DNA of 17,049 nt. Source: Desulfobacula sp. Lineage in GTDB: Bacteria > Desulfobacterota > Desulfobacteria > Desulfobacterales > Desulfobacteraceae. The notes under the pieces are model-generated. The model was not told the DNA's origin. It was given only the letters and a program-made list of their open reading frames with translations, and did no database searches. A program made the position numbers and the translations under genes. The stretch lies in the NCBI GenBank assembly GCA_011390085.1, contig JAABTB010000008.1:1-17049 (forward strand), in the 5' to 3' direction. Within the stretch, counting starts at the first letter, position 1. Every line of letters begins with the position of its first letter. Positions 8,772-16,844 of the stretch are shown here, one piece after another.

Positions 8772-8809
8772 TTATGCTCCCATTATAAGCATAAAAAGCG
8801 GATTTGCAA
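8772..8809 (-). promoter_or_regulatory. sigma70-type promoter of copA with palindromic operator over the -10
   Basis: On the minus strand a -35 TTGCAA (8804-8809) and a perfect -10 TATAAT (8782-8787) are separated by 16 bases. A perfect 7-base inverted repeat, TTATGCT (8772-8778) and AGCATAA (8788-8794) with a 9-base centre, spans the -10. A repressor bound there would block the promoter. The 16-base spacer argues against a CueR/MerR-type activator, which uses about 19-20. Confidence 0.6.
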
Positions 8810-8828
8810 AAGATTCAAAGTTACATGC

Positions 8829-11810
8829 TTAAATCCAACCCGGGGGCATCAGGACCGCCCTGGAGGTTTTCCCGTCCACCAGAATTTTGATGGGGGTCTT
8901 AAACCGGATGTGCTTCAGATAGGGGGTTGTATTTTTATATTCCCGGTTCTTCAGAAAATCATAATCAATGAAATCTTCCCCCTTGTCTGATACGGTGATA
9001 TAGCTGATGCCCAAAGAAGTGATGTTCTGAAAAAAATGGGATCCCTGGGAAGGGGTGGCCTTGATGCTTTCAATGGTGGTTTCCACCACGACCCCCACAT
9101 TGGATATATCGTTCCAGCTCACGGGAATGCCCAGCCACCTGTCCGAGGAGCCCCATCGGCCTGGGCCCATGAGAACGAATTTCTCCCGGTTCCGGTTGAA
9201 CAGGGCATTGATTTTATTGATTTCCGCCGCAATCTGAACGGTTTTTGCAGGATCAAAGGTTTTAGGGTCCACATACACCACATCATGGATGTTCTGATAT
9301 TCCCCGTTTCCCAGGGCCAGGCTGGAATAACAGAAGGCTTTATCTATCTGATCCTGCCTGATGTCAATCCCGAGATTCTGTTTATACCGCCCCATGGGCC
9401 TGATCTGAAGAATGGAAAACCTGGGCCTTTGACCTTCATTTTCCGGCAGGGTCACGGCAAATTCAACCTCCACGGAGGACCCCATCCACCTGGCCCCCAT
9501 GCGGGTGACCTCTTCAAGGAGGCCTGCCAGGGGAAATGAATTGTATTTGAGGATATTGGCAAAGGTCAGGACAGGAACTCCTTTGGGAGAAAAAGAATCC
9601 CTGATCCGGTTGTCTTCGGCATCATAGGTTGAGGATAAAAACCGGACAACCGGATGATCCGTTGCCTCGGAAAAATCCAGCCGTGACAGGGAAGGGTCGT
9701 TTGTCGAGCCCCCTATGAAATCCTTGTCATCTGGAAAATCATCCAGTTTGAGGGCATAGAAGAATTTCTGGGAATTCTCAAGAATGTCTTTGACCATGGA
9801 AAACTGGGGCAGGAATGTTGGATATTTCGGACAGAACCGCAATGTCTTGCCGCCCTCCACAACGATTTTACCAAATCCCAGGGCAATATGGGCAATGCCG
9901 TCTTCGGCCTTGAGGTGGTCAATGGGATAAAAATTATATGACTGGGCCAGCCCTGAAATGGAAGGATAAAAATAATGCTGATGCACATTGCCCGTCAATT
10001 GCTGAAGAATGATGGCCATGTCCTCATCTTCCGTCCGGTGCATACTGGATCGGGCATAGGATCGAGGCGCCTTGAGATAGGTGGAGGCATAGACCAGTTT
10101 GATGGCCATGATGAGACGTTCCAGCCGCTTTTCAAGGCCGGGATGGGAATTGGGGAGCATATAGGTTTTATAAAGGCCGGCAAAGGGTTGATAATGGGCA
10201 TCTTCAAAAAGGGAGGAAGACCGCACGGCAATGGGATACCGGATATTTTTCAAATAAATTGCCAAGGTTTTCTTCAGCTGTTCCGGAAACCCGGCCCGGA
10301 CAAATCGTTCATTGATTTCCCGGTCTTCCAGGTCATCGGCCGAATCAAGAAGCCTTGACAGATCGTTTTCTTCGATAAAGGTTCTGAACCCTTCCGTTGA
10401 AATAACAAAGGTCTGGGGGATGTGAATATCCACATCCGGGAATTTTTCCCTTAATGAAGCATCCTGCCGGATCTGGGAGGCCATGAAGGCAAGCCCCCTT
10501 GCTTTACCGCCCAGGGAGCCGTTTCCCGTTTTCATGAAATCCGTGTCCGGATCAAAGGCTTCGGAATCAAAATCAATGATCAGACCCTGTCTTGATCCTC
10601 TTCTCCGGGCCCGGATACTGTCGATTAGAAATTTTTTCATCTTTTTTGGATCAGGAAAATCGCTGATTTTATAGGGCTTGAGTCTGAGGGCAAAATCAAT
10701 CTCGCTCCGGGCCATGAACCAGCGTGAAAAATCATTATTCATGGCATGGTAGACAATGGATTCATCGGGAACTTCCGATAAAACCCGTTCAATTCCCCTC
10801 AAATCATTGACTTTTGCAATCTCTTTACCATTGGGCAACCTGAAGACAAAGGGGCCGAACCCCAGATCGGACACAAAAAAATTTTTGATCTGATCGTTCA
10901 AGGTCCTGGAATTTTTATTGATGAAGGTGGCCGGAATAGTCATGACCCTTTGCCGGTTCTGCTCTTCCGTACTTAGAATAAGGACGGGCAGATCCGGGAT
11001 TTCCTCTTTAATCCGGGTCAGAAGCTTGTATCCGGCAAGCTCGTCTTCGATCCCGTCCTTGGTATAGCGCATATCTGAAAATACGGATAAAAGATAGGGC
11101 TTATGGGTTTCATAAAGGGCCAGGGCCTCTTCGTAAGTATGGGCAACCACCACCTTGGGCCTGCCCCTCATCTTCAGGAGCCGGTGATCTTCGTTCACGG
11201 ACTCTTCAATGACCGACTGGGTCTGCAAAACAATCTGCTTGTACAGAACCGGAAGAAAGGACGAATAATGATAGGGGGAATCCTCCACTAGGAGGATCAC
11301 CCGAACATTGGCTCTGGCCGTATCAAAGGCCACGTTTTTTTCATCCTCGAAATTTTTGATGATGGCCAGGAGAAGATCGGCGCTTCCCCGCCAGATATAG
11401 GTGCGGTCGATAACCGTGTTTTGGCAGGGCTGAATATACTGGTCGATATCGCAGGTTTTGTGCAAGAGCATGAAAAGCGGAATATCGGCATACTGAGCCT
11501 TGACCCTGGAGCCAAAGGTATTGACATCCATTCCGTCCAGGCTGGGCATGACCAGTATGAAATCGAATTTTTTTTCTTCCAACCGGCTAAAGGCTTCGGC
11601 AGCAGATGACACCCAGGTCAGCCGGGGCGGTTTTGAAAGGTTCAGCCCCTTGTATTCATTGATAATCCGGGTGGAAAGCCTGCCGTCCTCCTCCATGATA
11701 AAGGCGTCATAGGGGCAGGACACCAGGAGGATGTCCCCGACCTTGTTGGCCATCAATTCATGATAAATATTAAGCTCAGGCATTTTGCCGGAATTGCCAA
11801 ACCCATCCAT
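8829..11810 (-). CDS. Pseudo-receiver/receiver/PEP-pyruvate dikinase N-domain fusion protein
   Basis: A cytosolic protein of 993 residues from ATG 11810, which has AAGGA (11818-11822) 7 bases upstream; ATG 11816 (995 residues) is only 1 base from that site. In 995 numbering: region 25-155 is receiver-like, but M90 occupies the phospho-acceptor place. Region 171-315 is an intact receiver (E178, D179, D248, K301). After a linker, about 430-810 is a PPDK_N/PEP-synthase ATP-binding domain with GGKARG (436-441), AVRSSSLFEDA (530-540) and LQIRPMG (803-809). The C-terminal 180 residues carry MGPGRWGSSDRWLG. The swivelling phosphohistidine domain and the PEP-binding barrel are absent, so complete PEP synthase or dikinase catalysis is not expected. 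Such fusions are annotated as PEP/pyruvate-binding proteins of unknown function in related bacteria. It follows the transglycosylase gene by about 50 bases. Phosphorylation-controlled phosphotransfer is inference. Confidence 0.85.
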   Translation of the reverse strand: MDGFGNSGKMPELNIYHELMANKVGDILLVSCPYDAFIMEEDGRLSTRIINEYKGLNLSKPPRLTWVSSAAEAFSRLEEKKFDFILVMPSLDGMDVNTFGSRVKAQYADIPLFMLLHKTCDIDQYIQPCQNTVIDRTYIWRGSADLLLAIIKNFEDEKNVAFDTARANVRVILLVEDSPYHYSSFLPVLYKQIVLQTQSVIEESVNEDHRLLKMRGRPKVVVAHTYEEALALYETHKPYLLSVFSDMRYTKDGIEDELAGYKLLTRIKEEIPDLPVLILSTEEQNRQRVMTIPATFINKNSRTLNDQIKNFFVSDLGFGPFVFRLPNGKEIAKVNDLRGIERVLSEVPDESIVYHAMNNDFSRWFMARSEIDFALRLKPYKISDFPDPKKMKKFLIDSIRARRRGSRQGLIIDFDSEAFDPDTDFMKTGNGSLGGKARGLAFMASQIRQDASLREKFPDVDIHIPQTFVISTEGFRTFIEENDLSRLLDSADDLEDREINERFVRAGFPEQLKKTLAIYLKNIRYPIAVRSSSLFEDAHYQPFAGLYKTYMLPNSHPGLEKRLERLIMAIKLVYASTYLKAPRSYARSSMHRTEDEDMAIILQQLTGNVHQHYFYPSISGLAQSYNFYPIDHLKAEDGIAHIALGFGKIVVEGGKTLRFCPKYPTFLPQFSMVKDILENSQKFFYALKLDDFPDDKDFIGGSTNDPSLSRLDFSEATDHPVVRFLSSTYDAEDNRIRDSFSPKGVPVLTFANILKYNSFPLAGLLEEVTRMGARWMGSSVEVEFAVTLPENEGQRPRFSILQIRPMGRYKQNLGIDIRQDQIDKAFCYSSLALGNGEYQNIHDVVYVDPKTFDPAKTVQIAAEINKINALFNRNREKFVLMGPGRWGSSDRWLGIPVSWNDISNVGVVVETTIESIKATPSQGSHFFQNITSLGISYITVSDKGEDFIDYDFLKNREYKNTTPYLKHIRFKTPIKILVDGKTSRAVLMPPGWI

Positions 11811-11861
11811 AGGCATATCCTTGTTTTGTCCATTCTGTTTTGACCGGGGGGCTTTAAAATC

Positions 11862-13772
11862 CTATCTTCCGACAAGACAGATGCTTGCCTTGTCCCACTG
11901 CCCGTTTTTAACCCAGAGGTATTTTTCATGGAAAAGGTCATCACTGGTATAGAATTTGTTTTTGGCCAGCCTGCCCAGGAATTTTGAAAATTCCCCCGGC
12001 CCCCCGTTGTACAGGGCATACAGAGTCCCGGCAACAGTGTCTTTATTTTCCAGAGCAGGGTATTTCTTCTTTGCCGTTTTCTTAAGAATATAGTCTTGGA
12101 GATAATGGTCCAGGATCTCGCACCCGGCCGCCATATTATAGCGGATATTCCACCTTAATTTTTCCTGGTTGTACATGCCCCGCCACACCCGTTCGTTGAT
12201 CTGCATGAGGCCCACGGAGGTATTGTTATAGGAGCGGAGATATTCGATCACGCCCTTGTTCTGCCGGAACTGCCTGAAACAGCTCTCCTGCCAGGCAACG
12301 GCATCCACAATGGGATAGAACAGATCCCGGAATTCCGGGGCCGGTGATTTTTTGATTACGGTCTGGTCGGCGGCAATTTTCAGTTCCTTTCTCACCCTTG
12401 CCACATAACCGTCAACATTCTCCGTATCCGGCAGCCATTTGGCCGGGTCTTCCCGGTCCGGTTTTTTCTTATCCGCAGCAATGGCCTCGGCATGGGGGTT
12501 GAGGCCCATGAACTTTAGAGCAGAGCTGATGAGCCGGTTCAGTATCCTATGGAGGAAATCCTGTTCCTTGCCCGGTTCTTCTTTTATATATTCCGGGGAT
12601 TCGATCAATTCGGCGTCAAACCCCATGACCTTTCTCAGGTTTTTATCGATTTCAAAGGAATAAGACAGATCCGCCCCATCGCCCGGGCTGGCGGAGATGA
12701 GCCGGACCAGCCTTAACAGTCCGTTACGGCTGATCTCGATATTCAGGGCAGGCCCGACGGCATCCAGGGCCTTTAAGGCGTCCAGAGATGAGAAAAAGGC
12801 AAGGGTTCCCATGGGAGAGGCGTTCTTTTCCAGATGATTTCTGAACAACCCGTACAGGTTGCCCCAGGCCTCCAAAAACTGGGTTCTTACAAAATCCTCG
12901 TCTGTTTCCGGTTTGTCCAATTCCGCCAGAAACCCGTACCGGTTGCCCAGCAGGGTTTCCAGTACGATCTGACTTTCATCCGGGCTCAGCCCTTTCCTGG
13001 ACAGGGAGCCCAGGGCATATACCATAAAGGCATCCATGGTCTGCCAGGTGTCGATGAATACGGCAAGCTCCTCTTCACTGAGGGGCGCTTCCTCCTGCTT
13101 TCTTGTCCGGTCATAGACAGGCGATACATCGGCCTCCATGTTGATCCGGACCGCCTGATCCTGAACCTCAACCCTGCCCGGTGTCATGCTTTCCACCATG
13201 GCCACGGCCTTTTGCAGATCGCCTTCAGGAAACATGACGGCGAGAAAGGATTTCATTTCATTGACACAGGGGATAAGATCAATCCGCAGGTCGTCCACAC
13301 GGGTATGCACCTTTTCCTTGACCAGGTTCCACAGGGGGCCGGAAATGATTCCAGGCTCATGCTTTTTGTTGAGAACGCGGGAATCTTCCGTCCTGAAGGA
13401 CAGTTGGAAGGTTTCAGGGTCAATGACCGGGGTTTGGAAAAACACCACATACCCTTCCCATTCCACGGGCAGATAACAGTCATTGTTGGCCTCGAGCCCG
13501 GCTTTTATGCGCACCTTGATTTCAAACCTCAGGCGGGAATTGTCTTCCCTGAATTCAAGGTCGCTGACAACGATTTTTTTACATCCCAGGGGGTCCTTGA
13601 CCAGTTCCACCTCGCTTTCGTTGTTTGGGAACAGCCGGGATTCCACCAGGGCATTCAGCATGGGATAATCAATGGTGATGGGCAGTACGGCGTTCTGGGC
13701 CGACGTCGTGGCCGCGGGCATGGCCGACAAAAGTGCAAAATAAAGAACCATCCATTTAAAAAACGCTTTCAT
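11862..13772 (-). CDS. Secreted SLT-type lytic transglycosylase with large uncharacterised N-terminal region
   Basis: Cleaves peptidoglycan glycan strands in the periplasm, yielding 1,6-anhydro-muropeptides; 636 residues. The start is set at ATG 13772, which overlaps the upstream stop as ATGA; an in-frame ATG at 13790 would put charged residues before the signal peptide. The signal peptide is 1-25 (KAFFKWMVLYFALLSAMPA core, likely cut in TSA-QN); there is no lipobox. The C-terminal 150 residues hold the SLT fold: catalytic E496 in VAWQES, GLMQ (521-524) and ALYNGGPG (586-593). The first 450 residues match no family I recognise; residues 28-190 look beta-rich, with two Cys in GCKK and DCYLP. 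The long domain may bind substrate or partners. Translation is probably coupled to the ferredoxin-nitroreductase gene, an odd pairing for a wall enzyme. Confidence 0.85.
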   Translation of the reverse strand: MKAFFKWMVLYFALLSAMPAATTSAQNAVLPITIDYPMLNALVESRLFPNNESEVELVKDPLGCKKIVVSDLEFREDNSRLRFEIKVRIKAGLEANNDCYLPVEWEGYVVFFQTPVIDPETFQLSFRTEDSRVLNKKHEPGIISGPLWNLVKEKVHTRVDDLRIDLIPCVNEMKSFLAVMFPEGDLQKAVAMVESMTPGRVEVQDQAVRINMEADVSPVYDRTRKQEEAPLSEEELAVFIDTWQTMDAFMVYALGSLSRKGLSPDESQIVLETLLGNRYGFLAELDKPETDEDFVRTQFLEAWGNLYGLFRNHLEKNASPMGTLAFFSSLDALKALDAVGPALNIEISRNGLLRLVRLISASPGDGADLSYSFEIDKNLRKVMGFDAELIESPEYIKEEPGKEQDFLHRILNRLISSALKFMGLNPHAEAIAADKKKPDREDPAKWLPDTENVDGYVARVRKELKIAADQTVIKKSPAPEFRDLFYPIVDAVAWQESCFRQFRQNKGVIEYLRSYNNTSVGLMQINERVWRGMYNQEKLRWNIRYNMAAGCEILDHYLQDYILKKTAKKKYPALENKDTVAGTLYALYNGGPGEFSKFLGRLAKNKFYTSDDLFHEKYLWVKNGQWDKASICLVGR

Positions 13773-14644
13773 ATGTTTTCTTTCAACCATTCTATGTTAG
13801 GGATGTTCCGCGATGCCGTGCGGGTATGTCCGTAGGCCGGGTATCCCATCACCAGAGCGGCATAGACCATCCGGTTTTCAGGGAGGCCGACGGCCTTTCT
13901 AAGGGTTTTTGAGTGTTTGAGATACAGGGTCAGAAACCCGATATAACAGGTTCCAAGACCCAGGGAATAGGCAAAATTCATGATATTGCCGGCAGCCAGG
14001 TTACAGTTCTCACAGGAGAAATTTTTTCCCTTGGGGGCGTGGACCAGGATCAGGGCCGGGGCCTTGTGCAGGATCAAATCCCGGCCCTTTTCGGTTTCTT
14101 CCATATAATAGGGCATGGGGTCCAGATAGCGGGTCATGACTTCGGACCCCGGGAATTTCCGGATAATTTTATAGACCAGGTTTCCCGGGAATTTTTGGGT
14201 AAACCGGAACACCTTTACGCTGAAGCCGAAGATGGTTTGTGAAATCTTTTCCAGGAGGTCCTTATCCGTTATCACCGTATAGGTGACATTCTGGGAATTG
14301 GTGGCCGTGGGCGTATGGGCCGCAAGTCCGATGACTTTTTGAATCACGTCCTCCGGCACCGGCCGGTCCTTATAGCGCCGGATGCTTCTTCTGCCCCGGA
14401 CCACGGTTTCATAGGCCTCCGGATTGACCAGGGTTTTGTCGATCCGCTGAACCTGGAGAGGATCCAGGCCGTCGTGCCGGATGGCCCCGGCTGGACAGAC
14501 ACTCAGGCAATGACTGCACAGGGTGCAGGCTTCAGGAAATACCGCTTTCGGCAGGCCGTTTTCTTCCCGCCATACGGCGGCGGCACAGTCTTTTACACAG
14601 AGCAGGCAGCGGGTGCAGTCTTCCTGGATGATTTGAATTTTCAT
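13769..14644 (-). CDS. Nitroreductase-family flavoprotein with N-terminal 2[4Fe-4S] ferredoxin domain
   Basis: A cytosolic FMN oxidoreductase of 291 residues that probably takes electrons through its own iron-sulfur clusters. Residues 1-60 carry two cluster motifs: C10, C13, C16, C20 and C40, C43, C46, C50 followed by P. The nitroreductase fold follows: RRSIRRYK (85-92, FMN phosphate contact type), TPTATNSQN (111-119), APALILVHA (195-203), the CENCNLAAGNIM segment (211-222) and GLGTCYIGF (229-237). This architecture is common in strict anaerobes; the substrate cannot be told from sequence. The start ATG 14644 has no clear Shine-Dalgarno. The stop overlaps the transglycosylase start by four bases. 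The 126-base gap to the divergent ABM gene must hold both promoters; it is AT-rich and I see no convincing hexamers. Confidence 0.92.
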   Translation of the reverse strand: MKIQIIQEDCTRCLLCVKDCAAAVWREENGLPKAVFPEACTLCSHCLSVCPAGAIRHDGLDPLQVQRIDKTLVNPEAYETVVRGRRSIRRYKDRPVPEDVIQKVIGLAAHTPTATNSQNVTYTVITDKDLLEKISQTIFGFSVKVFRFTQKFPGNLVYKIIRKFPGSEVMTRYLDPMPYYMEETEKGRDLILHKAPALILVHAPKGKNFSCENCNLAAGNIMNFAYSLGLGTCYIGFLTLYLKHSKTLRKAVGLPENRMVYAALVMGYPAYGHTRTASRNIPNIEWLKENI

Positions 14645-14773
14645 GGGGATCTTTTGTCTTTTTTCTATGGGCCTTGGTTTATACTTCTCTTTTAAAAAAT
14701 TAAAAGCTATTCTTTACCAGAATACCCAAAAAAATTCAACCATTGGAAAAAACAGATAAAAAAGGAGGGCATG

Positions 14774-15118
14774 ATGATTGTCAAGGTCATGATTAAAAGG
14801 GAGGTCTCCCAGGGTAAGGAAAAAGATTTTTTTTCACAACTCAAAACCCTTCGCTTCCATGCCATGGATCAAAAGGGCTATATTTCCGGCGAAACCCTGA
14901 TCAATACGGAAAATACCCATATGGTCGTGGTCATCGGCACCTGGGAAACCATTGAAGACTGGAACGTCTGGAAAAAGAACGAAAAACGGATCAAACTGGA
15001 TTCAGGGATCAATTCCCTCCTGGATCACCCGGCGGTTTATGAATCCTATGTGTTCAGTAAATACAGGGCTGCCGCCGAACAGGGGTTTCCGCCCCCGCTC
15101 CAGAAAATGGACCTGTGA
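14774..15118 (+). CDS. ABM-superfamily (antibiotic biosynthesis monooxygenase-like) small protein
   Basis: A 114-residue single-domain protein of the dimeric ferredoxin-like alpha+beta barrel (ABM) type. It shows the usual order: strand IVKVMIKREV, helix (KEKDFFSQLKTLRFHAM), strand GYISGETLIN, strand HMVVVIGTWETIEDWNVWK and a final ESYVFSKY strand. ABM proteins include cofactor-less monooxygenases and heme-degrading enzymes, but many have no known reaction and no specific catalytic residue can be assigned. GGAGG (14764-14768) sits 5 bases from ATG 14774 and only 2 from ATG 14771, so the second ATG is preferred. The methyltransferase gene starts 15 bases after its stop, suggesting an operon. 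Confidence 0.8.
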   Translation: MIVKVMIKREVSQGKEKDFFSQLKTLRFHAMDQKGYISGETLINTENTHMVVVIGTWETIEDWNVWKKNEKRIKLDSGINSLLDHPAVYESYVFSKYRAAAEQGFPPPLQKMDL

Positions 15119-15133
15119 TCTTGCCTGCGATCC

Positions 15134-15796
15134 ATGAAACCTTCCTCAAAAAACAGGCTGACGTCTCAACAGCAGGCCCTTTTCCCCGGCCCAAGCCTGT
15201 TTGACGCCATTGCCCGGGCCGTCTGCCGGGCCGGAGTCCTCCCCAGAAAAGAGCTGCACGAGGCCTGGGAAACGGCTCGGCGGGTCCGGCGGCGGTTCCG
15301 GGGAGGGCGGGTCCTGGACCTTGCCTGCGGCCACGGCCTTCTGGCCCATATCATGCTCATCCTGGACCAGACCTCAGAGATGGCCCTGGCCGTGGACAAA
15401 GCTATTCCTGAAAATGCCCGGAAACTGTCCGAGGCCTTGATGGAATCCTGGCCCCGGCTGGAAAACAGGATCGTTTTTCAAGAGGCTTCCATAGAGGATA
15501 TCACGGTATTGCCGGAGGACGTCGTGGTTTCCGTCCATGCCTGCGGCCCCTTAACCGATCTGGTTCTGGACAAGGCCGCTGAACGGCATGCGCGGGTGGC
15601 GGTCCTGCCCTGCTGCCATGACGCAAAACGCTGCGCCGCAGACGGCCTGGAAGGCTGGATGGCCCCTGATCTGGCCATTGATGCGGTCCGGGCTCTGAGA
15701 CTGAAATCCATGGGCTACAAGATCCTGACCCAGACCATTCCCGGCGCCATTACCCCCAAGAACCGGCTGCTCATGGGGGAATATCCGGCTCCCTAA
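15134..15796 (+). CDS. SAM-dependent methyltransferase (Methyltransf_31/13-like), substrate unknown
   Basis: A 220-residue Rossmann-fold protein. Motif I is VLDLACGHG (60-68); AVDKA (86-90) is the acidic end of strand 2; VVVSVHACGPLTD (130-142) is the strand 4 region; VAVLPCCHD (155-163) follows. The HACG...LPCC pair resembles the methyltransferase type seen in METTL25/GSTCD-like proteins, which points to RNA or protein methylation or an unknown small substrate; this is a resemblance only. The segment CCHDAKRC adds a cysteine-rich patch. The start at ATG 15134 lacks a visible Shine-Dalgarno, so translation may depend on coupling to the ABM gene 15 bases upstream. The stop TAA overlaps the stop of the convergent flavin-reductase gene, leaving no room for a terminator. 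GC content is higher than in the genes to the left. Confidence 0.8.
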   Translation: MKPSSKNRLTSQQQALFPGPSLFDAIARAVCRAGVLPRKELHEAWETARRVRRRFRGGRVLDLACGHGLLAHIMLILDQTSEMALAVDKAIPENARKLSEALMESWPRLENRIVFQEASIEDITVLPEDVVVSVHACGPLTDLVLDKAAERHARVAVLPCCHDAKRCAADGLEGWMAPDLAIDAVRALRLKSMGYKILTQTIPGAITPKNRLLMGEYPAP

Positions 15797-16398
15797 TTTG
15801 TTTCGCTTTCAATCACCGAGCGCACGGTGCAATACCGGTTGCCGCTGAGGCGGCCCAGGATATCCAGACCTTGCCAGTCCACTTCCCTGCCGGCCTTTAA
15901 CAGATCATCCCTCACATGAACAAGCCGGACCCGGCCCAGGGTCAGATTCCCGGCATGGGGTCCTTCACTCACGGTCACGATGCGCTCCAGGGTGCATTCA
16001 AAGGCAATCCTGGCTTCCCGGACCCGGCGCGGCCGGATGATTTTCGAAGGTTCCCAGTGAATCCCGGTAATAGAAAGGTCATCGGTCCCATAGGGAATGG
16101 GCCTTGCGCTGTATTCCATTGGGGCCAGTAGGTCCACAGACACCAGGTTGACCACAAACTCCGGCACCTCCCGGATATTTTTGGCCGTGTCCTTCGGGGT
16201 TCCGTCGGCCCGGTTCACCACGGAAAAGGCCAGAACCGGCGGAGACCAGGACACGCCCGTAAAAAAGCTGAAGGGCGCCAGATTGGTTTGGCCTTCTTTA
16301 TTTATGGTGGATACCCAGGCAATGGGCCGGGGAATGAGGGCGCTGGTCAAAAGGTCATGGGCCTGTCTCGGCTCCAGTTCCATCAGGTTGATTTCCAT
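15793..16398 (-). CDS. Flavin reductase-like (FMN-binding split barrel) protein
   Basis: A 201-residue flavoprotein of the flavin-reductase-like (DIM6/NTAB) family, which reduce or carry FMN for partner oxygenases or oxidoreductases. The start ATG 16398 is chosen because GAGGAG (16408-16413) lies 9 bases upstream and family homology begins there; the frame stays open for 44 more codons, but that part overlaps the SnoaL-like gene. Motifs: LIPRPIAWVSTINKEG near 20-36, then NLAPFSFFTGVSWSPPVLAFSV (FMN contacts) and KDTAKNIREVPEFVVNLV. The Shine-Dalgarno overlaps the stop of the upstream gene, so translation is likely coupled. Substrate unknown. Confidence 0.9.
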   Translation of the reverse strand: MEINLMELEPRQAHDLLTSALIPRPIAWVSTINKEGQTNLAPFSFFTGVSWSPPVLAFSVVNRADGTPKDTAKNIREVPEFVVNLVSVDLLAPMEYSARPIPYGTDDLSITGIHWEPSKIIRPRRVREARIAFECTLERIVTVSEGPHAGNLTLGRVRLVHVRDDLLKAGREVDWQGLDILGRLSGNRYCTVRSVIESETN

Positions 16399-16411
16399 GC
16401 GTTGCTTCTCC

Positions 16412-16813
16412 TCAAGGTTTTCTGTGCCGGCTGATTTCCAGAAGCAATTCGCTCCGGTCAAAATAGACTTCATTGCGCCGGATTTTTCCCTGCCCATCAA
16501 ACTGCAAAAAGCAGACGCCGACGCATTCAATGGTTTTATCCCCCACCGGTATTTTTGCTGACCATTTGTTTAAAAATCCGTCTTCCATGGGAATGGGCTC
16601 AATCTGGGTCCAGACCCAGTCCGGGTTTTGAGAAAGCAGTTTTTTGAAATAGCGGATGAGGTTCTGCTTTCCGCTCACGCCGTCCGGTATGGACGGATCA
16701 AGGTAAAAACAATCCTCGGAATAATACCCGGCCAATTTTTCCGGATCATTCCCTGTCCATGCCGGCAGCCACCCTGCGGCAAATTCCCTTGCCTCGTCCT
16801 TATTCATCATCAT
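16412..16813 (-). CDS. SnoaL/NTF2-like fold protein
   Basis: A small alpha+beta cone protein of 133 residues. The frame extends upstream to 16972, but the extra 53 residues overlap the next gene and look random, so the start is put at the ATG cluster 16813/16810/16807 (MMMNKDEAREFAAGWLPAW). An AGGGA-type site lies upstream at long spacing. Family features: an N-terminal helix with WLPAWTGNDPEKLAGYYSEDCFYLDP, the helix GKQNLIRYFKKLL, and strands ending CVGVCFLQFDGQGKIRRNEVYFDR, the classic SnoaL_2 ending. Members include polyketide cyclases, isomerases and many unknowns; no reaction can be assigned. It lies between the C_GCAxxG_C_C gene (31 bases) and the flavin-reductase gene (overlap). Confidence 0.82.
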   Translation of the reverse strand: MMMNKDEAREFAAGWLPAWTGNDPEKLAGYYSEDCFYLDPSIPDGVSGKQNLIRYFKKLLSQNPDWVWTQIEPIPMEDGFLNKWSAKIPVGDKTIECVGVCFLQFDGQGKIRRNEVYFDRSELLLEISRHRKP

Positions 16814-16844
16814 TGCTGGCACATCCCTTCTCCGCAACGTCCGG

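Noticed and set aside
8829..11810. Complete PEP synthase or pyruvate phosphate dikinase
   Set aside because: The phosphohistidine swivel motif and the PEP-binding barrel are not present after the ATP-binding domain.
12834..13835. Long + strand open frame of 333 codons
   Set aside because: It is antisense to the transglycosylase gene, which has a signal peptide and SLT motifs; the antisense protein has no recognisable domain.
16399..16530. 44-residue N-terminal extension of the flavin reductase
   Set aside because: It overlaps the SnoaL-like gene and precedes a good Shine-Dalgarno and ATG 16398.
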